A stretch of DNA of 64,000 bases from Brachynemurus nebulosus (taxonomy: Eukaryota > Arthropoda > Insecta > Neuroptera > Myrmeleontidae), in the NCBI GenBank assembly GCA_035578155.1, contig JAPWDM010000005.1:30558108-30622107 (forward strand). Reading direction: 5' to 3'. How positions within the stretch are numbered: position 1 is the first letter of the stretch; each line of letters starts with the position of its first letter. The notes under the pieces were generated by a model. It ran no database searches. It had not been told where the DNA came from and was given only the letters and a program-made list of their open reading frames with translations. Positions 35,000 through 47,084 of the stretch are shown in pieces. The position numbers and the translations under genes were made by a program.

Positions 35000-36311
35000 A
35001 ATTAAAAATTTGATGAACCTTAAGAATTAGGTGTAAATTGAACAAAAATTTTGAGACTAAATTTTCTTATGTGATTTCATCGTTACATAAAAAGAATGCT
35101 TGATAATATATTTTGTTTTGATCAAGATAATGTTAGCCAATTATTATTTTGATATTATGTTAAACGGGAATTTTAATGAATTCCTTAGAAAATGAGTTCT
35201 AGAAATTAAAGAAGATGGAATGAATAATATGTCCTGGAAAAGAAATTTTATCTCTTAATACATGTTTTATAATAAATAGCGTTATTAATAACTAAGTATT
35301 AAAAAAAATACGGGGAGTATTTACAGATTTAGCAGCTGGTAATCGTATAAATAAGCCAAGATAAAGGTACGATCGTTTTGAAATCAAAAATTATAGTTTA
35401 TTTCAGGTCAGCCGCTAAGTTTATAGTCATCTACCCTCATATGTCATTATATCAAATCCATAATAACAACTGGTCGTACTATTTACGCAACTACAACATA
35501 AGACCTGACGGCTTGTTAGTAAAAAAAATATTAAATTTTTGACTGTTAAGATAATTTTCACCACAACTGTAATTTACATATGGCACATGATAGTCGGAAC
35601 ATACCTATTTACCATACGTATAATAAATCTAGATAGGAATGGTTTCTGGTCGAAATGTGGGCACAACTTGCCGACTTGACAGGAACATTACAGGAACATT
35701 TGTTACTAAATAGACCACACATGTGTATATCGTTCCCATGGGATGCAAACTGTATGTTAGTTTACTCTACACACACTCTCTCAATATTCGAATCATACCT
35801 ATTACACACATTTTGCAAAATATAGGTGTTATAAGGTATGTTACAATTATAGCGTATATAAATATTTTAGACTTTTCGTTATACCATATCGTGTCATTTT
35901 GGTTCCTGTTTAGGAGTTATGTAATCGGCATGAGATGTCCAAAAGTACCTATTTTATTACGTAACAATAATATTCATTTATATCAAGGTTTTTTTTTATA
36001 TATTTTTATTGTTTTAATTACGTAAAGTGTTTTTTTATTTTATTTTTAAATTGTCGATTATATAAAATTTATTTGTAAATGTATTTAATATTGGTTTTTA
36101 TATTTTGTATATTTTTTTACTGGAATTAATCCTGTGGGAATTAATTTGTTAGTATATGAATTTTTATTGGTTCATAAACGCTGAATACCTTTAAGAGTAT
36201 TGACCCAGAATTGACTAAAATCGTACGGAAAATAACATTAAAAATTATTAAAAATTTTATGTTGGATAACTTGGAATATTTGAAAAATTTAATTTCCACA
36301 CAGTTCTAGCC
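35000..36311. other. Non-coding stretch
   Basis: A 100-aa hydrophobic ORF at 35723-36025 has no recognisable domain and a composition expected for AT-rich DNA. No other structure. Confidence 0.4.
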
Positions 36312-36313
36312 TA

Positions 36314-37294
36314 CACAGTAAAAAAATTTGTGTTAAAAATAACACATTTCACATGTCCAGAACGGTCCACTCAAGTTTTTGTGTTATTTTAACACAAAGC
36401 ATATGTGTCAAATCTTTACACAGGATTTGTGTCAATGATTTAACACACAAGAGGACATGCATCACATACATTTTTGTTAATTTTTCAGATTTATCAGACT
36501 TTTAGTTGTTAAACTATTTTATTCAATATTTTTTACTTCCGCTGTAGCTTAAGATATTTGAAGATCGTCAAAAACTGACGTTTTTTTCATGTTTTATTAT
36601 TATAAATGAGACTCAAAGAACGTGAAACAAGTCAGTCCTTTGTAAAAGTTTCTACTTGTTTCCGTATATATACCAATATATATATATATAATAAAAAAGA
36701 TGAGAGTAGTTTTTATTATTAAACAAAACCGAAATATTATAAGTTTTTTCAGTTATTGACGAATATAGTTTTATTGAACGTTTAAAAATGAAACAATTGT
36801 CTTACATTTTAAGGTTATTTTGTTAGAGATTCAGTTACAAAAAATCATGTGAGCTTAAAATTGTATATTATATATACAATCTCAAGTAAGCTTACATGAT
36901 TTTTTCTAACTGAATCTGTATCAAAATAACCTTAAAATGTAAGAAAATTGTTTCAATTTTAAACGTTTAATAAAACTATATTCGTCAATAACTGAAAAAA
37001 GTTATAATTTTTCGGTTTTCTTTAATAATAAGAACTACTCTTATATTTTTTATTATATATATTTTGGTAGATATAACTTACGATATAACTTGGTAATTTA
37101 ACTTACGTACTTATAACATTCATTTGCTCTGCACAACTGTTGTGTTACTTCTTTGTTATTCAAAATAGGTTAACCATTTTTATTCTGTTAAATCGAAACT
37201 TGTGTTAATTAAGGCAGGGTTGTGTTACTTATTTAACACAAAAATTTTAACCACTAGTTTTTTTTTTACGCAGATCACAATTTTTTTTACTGTG
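36314..37294. mobile_element. TA-flanked TIR element with a large internal palindrome
   Basis: A 981-bp element. The left end CACAGTAAAAAAATTTGTG and the right end read inward CACAGTAAAAAAAATTGTG have TA outside both. TGTGTTA words recur in both subterminal parts. Positions about 36665-37083 form an inner palindrome. TA plus CACAGT suggests the Tc1/mariner group (inference). Confidence 0.75.
36665..37083. repeat. About 420-bp palindrome inside the preceding element
   Basis: The arms, each about 200 bases, meet at TTGTATATTATATATACAA near 36874. Matching landmarks are TTGACGAATATAGTTTTATT (left) and its inverse AATAAAACTATATTCGTCAA (right). Mismatches are scattered. Confidence 0.85.
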
Positions 37295-37330
37295 TATTTC
37301 TTTAACCTTTTAACTCCCTAGCTATTTTAA

Positions 37331-37592
37331 CATGTTAACGGTCATGAAGAATTATGGTGAAACGCCCAAATGATACCTATTTTGACAATTAATAAACTAA
37401 CTGTTGTTATAATGTGCATAAATAAACGTAGTTGCTCTCTACCTATAGGCACTATAGATGTGCTAGACAATACGTAATAAATTGTAGTTTATATACCTTA
37501 TTGGTGTACATTTTATATGGAATTCCTAATGCACAATAACGTTGTCTCGCAGTTAGATTGACGACGTGCAGCATTCGTGACTGTCAACGTGT
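37331..37592 (+). mobile_element. 262-bp TTAA MITE (GGTTGACGGTCAT family)
   Basis: TTAA lies at 37327-37330 and 37593-37596. The left end is CATGTTAACGGTCATG, and the right end read inward is CACGTTGACAGTCACG. GAAACGCCCAA and TGACAATTAATA inside match 25408-25544, but this copy is longer. Confidence 0.6.
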
Positions 37593-38138
37593 TAAAAAAA
37601 CTAAAAACTAAAATAATGTGAAACAATTTCCAAAATATTCACTTATTATTACACTAGGGGCTTGTATTTTTTGGAAAATTTGTGTTTATATATTATACCT
37701 AACGAAAAATTGTTGTACCTATGGCAATTTAATGAGTCGCCATCTTGTTGATGTTGGGTACTTAACAGTTCCTTAAGTTAACCACTTATTGCATGAATTG
37801 TGAAGAAAAAAATTTTTTTTATTGAAAATGTATTTCATTTCTTTTATTTTAGTAGTCAAATTAAGAAAAAAAAATTAAGTCTTGTTGTTTAGAAATTACT
37901 TAACGAAGCCATATATGGGCTTCGTATGCATTCAAGTATTATAATAAAATCGATATATGACTTCGTATGCGTTAAATAAAAAATACAATTATGTTGCTAT
38001 TGTTTGCTATTGTAACATAAATAAACTTGACACTTTCCACATTTGGCGAATGAACGGAATCTTGAGCAGTTTTGAGATAATTGTCAATTTAGTTTTGTCC
38101 ATTCGGGGAAATGGTCACCTTATCTGATCGCACAGAAT

Positions 38139-38387
38139 TCAAAGGGCGGTCTTGATGCCTAGTTGGAGTTTTTCGTGCTTTTTTAATGGGTATAAGTCAG
38201 TCGGATAAGCTAGATGGAGTATCTTCTCGGCTTGTTGCAGTACGTTTTCTGGCCACCGAAGTTGATGGACAGCCTTGGCTGGTGGGAGTACTAGGGAATC
38301 AGAAGCAAAATCATCGTCACTCACGAAGCCATCACCAGGAATAGAATTGACATGTTTGGATGTACTATAAACGCGATTTGAAGTCAT
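38139..38387 (-). CDS. Candidate small protein, 82 aa, possibly spliced leader exon
   Basis: From ATG at 38387 the product begins MTSNRVYSTSKHVNSIPGDG, has an acidic VSDDDFASDS patch (residues about 22-31), then PPAKAVHQLRWPENVLQQAE and a basic helix-like tail ending in TGA. Residue use is varied and the DNA is G+C-richer than its surroundings. The same frame stays open upstream to about 38573 without another ATG. On the minus strand, ACGGTAAGTATT at 38545-38556 is a good splice donor, and a pyrimidine-rich run before AG at 38445 is a possible acceptor, so a short 5' intron is plausible. I do not recognise the protein; it could be a transposon-derived relic. Confidence 0.35.
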   Translation of the reverse strand: MTSNRVYSTSKHVNSIPGDGFVSDDDFASDSLVLPPAKAVHQLRWPENVLQQAEKILHLAYPTDLYPLKKHEKLQLGIKTAL

Positions 38388-38573
38388 ATATGCCCAATAA
38401 TAATTTGGATCAAACGCATACGAAGCCAAATGTGGCAACTTCAAAATAAGCCCCAAAAATCGAAGAAAACAAGAAAAGACACACGAATTGCAACTATTCC
38501 ATGTTCTTGAATATATAAAGAATGTGTTTTGAAAATTTCTGATTTTAATACTTACCGTTTTATTGTTTAGTTT

Positions 38574-39547
38574 TCACAAATAAAATTAGCACCAATAACT
38601 TGCACTGTAACAGTCGAACACTCTGAACATAACTTCAAATAATTTGACAACCCGCACTTACCAAAGACAACAAAAATTACGTTCCGTTACTCGAAAGAGT
38701 ATAAAGTTAGGATTTAACATCAGCTTCGAAAAAAAAATATTTTAACACTATGAGGCCCGAGCACTTTCATAGTAAATTTCCCCGGAAGCCGGCAATATTT
38801 AAAAAAAAAAAACTATATAAACAAATACATAAAATAAAATGATTCAAACACACAACACAGTTCCACACGTATGTATGTGTAAAACTGTAAACAGACGTAC
38901 TACGTGATACGTACATACATACTACATTACACTGGCATTCAAATCAATTTTATTTAAAAATATAAATTATATTTTTTATGTATTTTTTGTTTATCTTAAA
39001 ATTTTTTATACATAGAAACCAAGAGAGTAGTGTTTGTTGGTATGTATGTGTTTGTGTGAATGGGAACACATCCGTGTGATGAAGAATGATAAACATGATA
39101 AAGATCGCACACATACTGAGTAATCAACTAATCAATTAATCATTGATCGCGGTCGGCCTCTGGGGAAGTTTTGTTTGGTTTCGGATGCCGAAGCCGTGGG
39201 ACTGAAAGTGTTAATATGTTGAAAAAAAATAGTAAAACTTGGAATCCATATATGGCTTTGTATGCGATACGGGGTTAAAAGTTGAGATACACAGTGCGCT
39301 GAAGAAATTTTTAGTTCCATCTCTTATTAAAATTGATACATTTTACCTGTATTTATTACAAATAAGAATATATTTAAAAATTAAATATTAATAAATAATT
39401 CCAGAACTTAAAAATTGAATCATGTTTCATGTATCTATCTGATTTAAAATCGTTTCCTGTCTACAAATTTGGAAATCTTATTTTGGGAAATTTTCTTCAT
39501 ACTTACGAACATTTTTATAAATTATTAAACAAATTATGGGAAAAAGC
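38574..39547. other. Intergenic stretch, possibly upstream region of the 38.1 kb ORF
   Basis: Contains a 62-aa minus ORF (39132-39320) whose end, SASETKQNFPRGRPRSMIN, looks protein-like but stands alone. CATATATGGCTTTGTATGC at 39249 echoes words at 37908-37970 and within the 38.1 kb ORF. Confidence 0.3.
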
Positions 39548-39551
39548 TTAA

Positions 39552-40411
39552 CCCTAGAATCATACGTACTCGTCAAAACGACGAACGAACTTCTCTACCT
39601 GCTCCAATAATGTGACTTGTCGGTACCTGCTCGCTGTGAAACTTCTGTTATCTAATTTATTTGTTATTATAACACATAAGACATATAAATTTTATTTATA
39701 GCTATTGTCGTTTTTTTTATACTGAAATAATGTGCGTCAAAAGGACGACGATGTATGATTAACCTATATTTTTTTTAAAGATTTTGTACTCCACATATAA
39801 ACGTTTTCCTAATTTTTCTAAAATTTATTAAAGATATGGATGTTATAATTAATTTATTCAATGATTATGATAATGTGAAAGATGATTACAGCTGTTTGAC
39901 TTATAGAGACGACATAATACTGAGGTTTGAATATATTGAATCGAAAACTAAAGAATGCGTTTCGAATGACTTAATAAAAGATTAACAATTTATTTTGTGT
40001 AAAATATTTTAATTTTTATTATTTTTTGAGATCTTATTCGAAAAATTACTAACAAATTTTAGAAAATTTACAAATGTGCCTAATGGGGAAATAACTACAT
40101 ATCTATAGGAATATTTATGACTGAGAAATTTCACATTCTGTAAAGTTGTTATTTTTTAATTTATATATTTTTTAATTTTTATAATGAAAATATGCTTTGA
40201 TAAAAAGATTAAAAAAAATTAATAAATATTTACATTAAGAAATTTTTCCAAATCCAATTTTTTTAAATATTTTGTTCGCTTTTATAGTATTGTTATGTAA
40301 AAAAAATGTTTTTTGCAAATAAACTCTAAAACTCCCCGTAAAAAGTCCATTCGTCGAAACGACGCCGATGTATGATTAACTTGACTCGTAGACCAACGTA
40401 TGATTCTAGGG
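39552..40411 (+). mobile_element. piggyBac-type non-autonomous element, copy 2
   Basis: An 860-bp element with perfect ends CCCTAGAATCATACGT and ACGTATGATTCTAGGG, TTAA on both sides (39548-39551, 40412-40415). Colinear with 5753-6678 in the same orientation, with small deletions (for example near 40147). No transposase frame. Confidence 0.9.
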
Positions 40412-40415
40412 TTAA

Positions 40416-41316
40416 ATCATTTTTATCAGTTATGGCAAGATAACTAACGCATTATTTACAAATTCTATTGTAGTTATTTAAAGTCAAATAAAAACAAAAT
40501 TCATTAAAGGTATAAAAAAAAAATTAGAAGCTATAAAATTATTGTCAAATGATAATAGAATTTTTATAAATAATTTAAAATCTTTACAAGGAACATCTTG
40601 TACAAAATTCTTTTATTTAATAAATTATAAATTATCCAAAACAAAATATTTTTATCTACTCAGTGCCATGTTTAAGCTTGTAAATCACTTGGAAACTGTG
40701 TGTGAAATTCAATAAATCAAATTGTTTGACTTTCATAGATTTTTCGGAAATTATTTTGAAGAAAAATATTTTAAATTCTAGACAAAAACATCTTACACCA
40801 CAAATATTTTGATTTAAAAGAATTTATGTCTGGGATTCGGTGAGTCGCTTGTATGTGTGTGTCCCCTTTGTATTTGACACCTCAAATATTTTTTGGTTAT
40901 TAATTATTTTAGTTACCATCGAATTCCTACTTTTCCAAAAAAAAAAGAAATTTTTCTCTTAAAATGCACAATTAAACACTTACCTATGTATGTATGTGAT
41001 GTTTGAAAAAAATTATTTTTAACAAATTTTTTTATTAATTACATTTGATCATATTAAATTTTCTGGTCTTGTAGAATTTGACAATAATTTTGAATAATGG
41101 TTTTTACGTATGTAAATTTTTTCAGTGACTTTCAAAAAGTTTTCGTTCGAAGTCTTTCCAAAAATCAATGACTAACTCAACCATGTGGTACTAAAAACAT
41201 CTATAATAATTCGTCTATAATAGTGAAATCGATATAATTGGTACCTATATTCGAAGTTAGTATCACTAATAGAATAAATTTGGAAAAATTGTTGGATAAA
41301 CTTCAAAAGATTTAAC
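40416..41316. other. Non-coding stretch
   Basis: AT-rich with no supportable gene or repeat pair. Confidence 0.4.
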
Positions 41317-41318
41317 TA

Positions 41319-41778
41319 CACACATCGGCATGATTAGCGGAACATAAAAAAAAATATAGAAACCAATTTATTAAACAAAGTTGACGGTTTTTTTTTTTTT
41401 TTTATTTTTACTTAAAATAATATTGAAGTAACGAATCAACTTCAAATGCCGTTTCTTCTCAATATGGTCGAGCTTCAAACTGCCGTAATTGAAGAATGGC
41501 AAAGACTGTCCCAGGAAACAGCACGGGAGGAACAGGCTGTGTTTCATTTTCTATTTGTTAAATAATCTTTAACTTAAATTATTCTTAGACGACATAAGAT
41601 TCCAAAAATTTGCCATTTTATCGGGTTACTTGTTTTGTTACCAAAAATAAAGGTATATCGACTTGTGAACATGTAATTTTAAGTGAATAATTAAATAAGA
41701 TTAAAATTTTTTGAAATTAAATAGTTTGTTTGATTTTTACAGATATTTTGTATGTTCCGCTAATTCTGCCGGTGTGTG
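41319..41778 (+). mobile_element. Tc1-type deletion derivative, 460 bp
   Basis: The left end CACACATCGGCATGATTAGC and the right end read inward CACACACCGGCAGAATTAGC continue matching to GGAACATA. TA is outside both ends (41317-41318, 41779-41780). It retains a transposase C-terminal remnant. Confidence 0.8.
41422..41565 (+). pseudogene. Tc1-like transposase C-terminal remnant
   Basis: The frame reads MPFLLNMVELQTAVIEEW from 41446, then QRLSQETAREEQAVF, ending in TAA at 41563-41565. The pattern (A/V)IEEWxxLSQETAR is the typical C-terminal motif of Tc1-family transposases (EEWxxIPQExxxxLVxSMPRRxQAV). Here the segment between TARE and QAV appears deleted. The catalytic domain is absent, so it cannot be active. 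Confidence 0.65.
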
Positions 41779-41780
41779 TA

Positions 41781-42854
41781 TATAAAAATCCGATTAGAGA
41801 AGTCGGGTTTGTATAATTTGAAAACATATAGGCGGTTATTGGAAATTTTTGCCATTCTGCAATTAAGGTTATATATGACATTATTTTATTTTTTAATCTT
41901 CCACCATGCTTCATTTAATGCCACGTTGCCAAATATTATCAGATTTTAAGTTAATAATACATTTACTCCCAGAGTTAATTTTTTTCTCCAAAAAGCATTA
42001 AAATTAAAGCAGTAAAAATTTGAAAATTTTTACATCATTTTTCACTGGAATATAACAAAAATTCCCGATTTTCCATAAAATTGCGTGTAATTTTGCCATA
42101 TATTTTAATGCAATTTTTCTTAACCTTAACCGTAAACTAAAAACTGTGGATTTTGTTAATTTCAGCTGAATTTCATCATTTTTTCGTAGAAGCTCAACGT
42201 CTTTAAATAAGGCCGTGTCATTTGACTTACACTATTTATTTTTCCTTTTTATCAATTTTTTCGATGAAAAGTTATTTTGGTTTATAAATGCGTACATGAA
42301 AAGTTTAATTTAAAAATAATTATTACAGAATATACATTTCGATATTAATTAATTAATATATCTCATTTATCATTAAATTTTAAAATACAAGATGGCCTAG
42401 TTAGTTAAATTTTTACATTTTCTAATGTATTTAGCTATTATAAAAACCAATACATCAGAAAAAAGAGAAATCTAAAACGAAATCATTTGATTAGATTATA
42501 ATTATTTACTAAACTCCACCCAGACATGACTATTTCAAATAAATATTATTATCAAACTCCGCCCAATTTTTAGATTATCAAAAATAATAATAAAAAAAAA
42601 TTATACTATTTCTTAATATGAAGAAATCATTTTTACAATAAAAATTGTATTTCGATATCCATATGTTTCTATTACACTAAAGAAAGTAATTATACCAGTA
42701 CACATTTTAATAAAATTTAAAATCTATTTTTTTTTTCATTTCACGGCGCTTACACCATAACATATGATGAAAAATTGAACTACATACGCAGCCACCTACA
42801 ATTGTGATTGTGTAATATAAGCTCTTACTAATGTTAAATTTTGCTAGTAGAGGA
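41781..42854. other. Non-coding stretch
   Basis: AT-rich with no supportable gene. Confidence 0.4.
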
Positions 42855-42860
42855 GTAAAA

Positions 42861-43083
42861 ATTTTTTTTTTTTTTTTTTTTTTTATTGTTTAGATGCGCC
42901 ACAACTAAGGTGATATGCATCGTTTGGTAATGTACTATTGCTTTTGGTGTTGTTGATGTGCTATAGATGATTGGTGCGGTATGGTAGTTTGATGATGATA
43001 ATGTATCTCCCCCGGCCGGTTCCGAACTCACGATTTTATCAGTCAAGAGCGGAGTTGCTAACCACTAGACCAGCTCGGGGTCG
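42861..43083 (-). mobile_element. tRNA-derived SINE with poly-A tail
   Basis: On the minus strand the head (43083 down to about 43010) reads CCCCGAGCTGGTCTAGTGGT, then TAGCAACTCCGCTC and GTGAGTTCGGAACCGGCCGG. TGGTCTAGTGGTTAGC is a good A box and AGTTCGGAACC a fair B box, as in tRNA-derived SINE heads. A body of about 120 bases follows, ending in a run of 23 A residues (T at 42862-42884). GTAAAA lies next to both ends (42855, 43084) as a likely short target duplication. The ORFs at 42834-43162 are incidental. Confidence 0.8.
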
Positions 43084-43089
43084 TAAAAT

Positions 43090-43708
43090 TTTTGAAAAAG
43101 CTGTTTACTGTTGTTCTAGCTCCATATTCTACTCCATCAGATTTTGTTTCACTCCTGAATAATTCCAGCGTTTGGAAAGAAAAAAAATTGTAAATTCAGG
43201 TCGTTAAGTACATGTATACCTAATTTGATTTATAAATTAAGTATTTACTCTTTAAGAATGGTATTCAGATGGTGCAACTAAAAAATTCATACGGAGTGAA
43301 ACTGTGTGACAAAACCGATAGGATGCCCACGGAATTTTACGGAAACGGCTTTATTGCGAATGACGTTAATGAATAATTTTATAAAAAATCAAAAGTAAAC
43401 AAGTCAAAACTGTTGATGTACACGCGACTGTACACCAATATACTCTATAGACTGAGTGTAACAATGAAGAAATGAAGACGCAAGATACACTCAAAATACG
43501 ACCTACTGCTACTTTGTAATATTGTAATCAGTACAGTAACCGTGGTATCGGTAGTAACAATTTTTGATGCCTTTTCAGATAACTATTGTAAAAATTTAAC
43601 TATTTTTGAGATAGACTACCAAATTTGAAAAAAAATGGCATTCGTTTTATATTCTTTTTAAATTTTAAAGAAAAAAAGGGCATTCGTTTTACAATGTACA
43701 ACTATGTA
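43090..43708. other. Non-coding stretch
   Basis: No supportable gene or repeat pair. Confidence 0.4.
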
Positions 43709-43712
43709 TTAA

Positions 43713-44603
43713 GGGGGACCACTAGTATGATGTTTTCAAACAACTGAAAATTTTTTTTGCATGTTTCGATAGTCTATACCTTTAAAAATAAGATATTAAA
43801 ATTTCAAGCGAATATCTCAAATAGTTTTCGAGTTACAGTCATCCGAAGAGTGGATTTTGATTTTCATTGTTAACTTTGAGATATTGAAAAATGTATGAAG
43901 GTTGATAGTTTGGGAGTTTTTTGACGTGGCTGCCAGTCACATGTTGTGGAGAAGGTAGATCCTGGCACATTTGAACGACTCATCTAGTTTTACTATTACC
44001 GTTATAGTCAGTACATCTTAAATAATTTTAGTAAAAATTCTCAGTGATTAAGACTCAAAGGTAAAATTACGAAAAACTACATTTTTCAAATTTGCTGCAG
44101 TTATAACTCGAAGACAAATCATTCGATCGATTTGATTCCTATTGCAGCTTCTTTTATATATATTTCTTCGTACCATGAACCTCCAGTTTCCCGATCGAAT
44201 AAAAAATGTAATTTTCGCAAGCCAAAAACCATCAAATTTTCACGCAAAATTTGAAACTTTTCTTTTAAAAACTCCGCCATTTTATAAAATTTCAACTTTT
44301 TTTTTCGATTGAGGTTCACGGTACGGACCATACCTTCTAGTTTAATAGGCTTTTTGGTTTTTTTGATTTCAGATAGTGTGAAGGCCGCTATCACTGACCA
44401 GTGGGAGAACTGTTTTTTGGAGCCTTGGGAGATCTCGAATAACTCACTGAATTTTAAATTTTTTGGTACAAAAATTTTATCATGAATTTATTATATATCA
44501 AAGAATATATCCTTAAAATATTAAAACATTCCATACGGTAGTTTTCTTTTAAAAAATTCCCAAACTTCACCTTTTTTTCAGACGGTCACACTAGTGGTCC
44601 CCC
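43713..44603 (+). mobile_element. TTAA element of the GGGGGACCACTAG family, copy 1
   Basis: An 891-bp element. TTAA lies at 43709-43712 and 44604-44607. The left end is GGGGGACCACTAGTATGATG and the right end read inward GGGGGACCACTAGTGTGACC. Colinear throughout with 60489-61377. A 91-aa minus ORF (44119-44394) is not kept open in copy 2 because of small length differences in T runs, so it is probably not a gene. TTAA with G-rich ends suggests Kolobok or a piggyBac relative (inference). Confidence 0.85.
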
Positions 44604-44607
44604 TTAA

Positions 44608-47084
44608 TCTATCTTAAGGACAATCGTTTTACAATTACGTATGTGTCCAAATTTTGTGTTGCAGTAGATATGACCTTGTTTAGTGAGTAATAGATAGTAC
44701 ATTGTATTCCCCATATCACATCGCGCTATAGTGGCTTCAATAGTATTGCTTACAAGCTGACTTTACGCGCCATTTAGTTAGTGTTTCTTGATCTACGGTG
44801 TAGATCAAGTCTAAAAATTATCACGAGATTCGTTGTTGAAAAAAATTAGTTCTTGTTATCACTAACTTAAAATCTGGCAATATTTGGTAAGATCTTTATT
44901 TAAATAATCTTGGCAGTAGATTACAAATCGCAGTTCAGAACAAAAAAATTTTGTAGCTTTGTCTGACTAAAATCAAACTACATAAACAAATATAACTACT
45001 TTATAAGACTAACGAAAAAATTCCACCCTATACATAAACAGGCCCTTATAATACCTAATTATGATAAAATATCAATCATTTATAATTATAAATGTTTTAA
45101 TTGCTCAAGAAGCAAATTTCAAAATTTCTGCAAACAGAAATCACTTGCATATTATTTTATGGCCTGATGTTACCAAAAAGAAAAAAACTATATTTGTATC
45201 AACAAACATATATTCTACCGAATCAACAACATTAATGGCAGGTGTATTTTTTATTACGTTCAGTAAATTTGTGTCTGTAGCGCAATCCACAAAAATGAGC
45301 GAGCGATTTGCAAATGTGTACAAAAAAAAAAGCCATTCGATCCAACTGCCCTACGCGGTCTTACATAAAATTACAAGAATCCGGTTCTAGAAAGGCTCAT
45401 AATCAAAAATTACAGTTCCTGAATTCCTATAATGAACTGGTACATAGCTAATATACTTTCTATGGAAGCGTTCACGTCGTACAACATGGTGTATGAGTTA
45501 CTTAGGTTTCACCTGACGTCTTATGACGTCAATGCCCATCAAGGTGACAATTTTCTTTCGACAAATTTGCCAACTGTAGCCACACTGTAGCCGTTCTTTG
45601 TAAAGAATGTTAAATGGTTTTTAAATGATGTAATTGTCGTAAACACGTCAACGCAAGTTTTTTAACACTAATCAAACCCATTTTTTTGTTGAGTATACAA
45701 AGCATTTTTGATGGCTATATTTCTGTCCCGTAATCGTGCTCCATCCAATTTTAAACTTCCTCACAACGTATAAAATTGTTGCGAATACTTTTCGGCGTTT
45801 ACCAAAAAACGCTATTATAAAATTAAGATGTTATGCAATTAAAAAAACCATTGGACTTCAGTTAATTGCATGTTATATAAATATAATTGGTATACAGTAT
45901 GTTTACTGTGACAATATATTTCGTAACCAGTATTAAAAGGTAAAGTAGGTGAAATAATTTAACGTAAAAATTTATTTTATCAAAAATTAATATATTAATA
46001 TTCTTCAGTGATTATATCTGTATACCACTTGTTTTTTTTTTAAATTTCCGCACGCTTATGTTGTTACAATATAAAAACATTGTTGAAAAAGCGTTGTAAA
46101 AACGTTGTAAAATGATGTTTATAAATTGTATTTCAAAAGCGGCGTGGTGAATGATTTTTATTTCTTATTAAATATCGTTTGTAACTCTCTATTTTATAAC
46201 ATATGAAATTTTTTTCAAATTCCTCTGGCACATTTTCATTTTATTCAAAAAAAAAAAGTTTTCCTATAAGGGCCCGTGTTAAAATTACAAAACTTTGAAA
46301 TCGTTTTTCTCAAAATTGGGGTGGTCAATTTTTTTTTCGGTAAGTTTCATTTAAATCCTTTAAAAAAATCGTTTTATCGAGCAACTACCTTAAAAAAAAT
46401 TGTATGAAACATTTGAGTGACTTATAGCGTTGAGCATTTTTCGGCTTGAGTGTCTTATTAGAAGAAATTTTATTCTAATGTTATAAATACTCGTATCACT
46501 TTGGGCAAAAAATTTTCCCTTTTTCTATTGACTTAAATGGTTTATTAATATTTCTAGAATGACATTCAAAAGAAATTATGATTGCGAAAATATTTTAATA
46601 ATTATTTGGAAGTCAATTTTGAACAACAACATTGTAGAATCTCTGTGTCCGGTCTGCGCCTACGCCGCCATTTTGTTTTGTAAATTGGAACAAAAAACTT
46701 TTTGTGTACCTCAAGTCACGTATAATAAACGCTGAAATGTTTTATAGAAATTGCGTTATTCACTATGGAGAAATAAATTCTCAAATAAAACTTTTTTTTC
46801 TGACATTTGAAAATAATGTAACGCCTTAACCATCAACCTGAAACTTTTCTCAGAAATTACTGCTGGAACGAGAAAAGACATATAGGTTACCTTTACCCTA
46901 AGAAAATGTCCGATTCCCGGGAGAAAACGTATTTAAAATACACAACAACAAACATCAGCCAATTATCTGATAAAATCATTTTTATCTAAATTTTACTAAA
47001 TAAAAATATTAATTAAGTCACGTGAATTTACAAGCTGAATCACCTCAACCCTTTACAATGGCAAATCTATACATATAATAAAAT
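44608..47084. other. Non-coding stretch with one MITE relic
   Basis: CTGACGTCTTATGACGTCAATGCC-like sequence at 45430-45550 (within it TTTCACCTGACGTCTTATGA) is a diverged piece of the GGTTGACGGTCAT mini-family. A 109-aa ORF at 45061-45390 is unrecognised and overlaps a 60-aa ORF on the other strand. No other structure. Confidence 0.4.

Noticed and set aside
35723..36025. 100-aa hydrophobic ORF
   Set aside because: Ile/Phe/Leu/Tyr-rich composition typical of random AT-rich sequence; no topology or family recognised.
44119..44394. 91-aa minus-strand ORF inside the TTAA element
   Set aside because: The homologous copy at 60489-61377 has small length differences in T runs that break the frame, so no conserved protein is supported.
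45061..45390. 109-aa plus-strand ORF
   Set aside because: Overlaps a minus-strand ORF, contains homopolymer-derived Lys runs, and has no recognisable domain or gene context.
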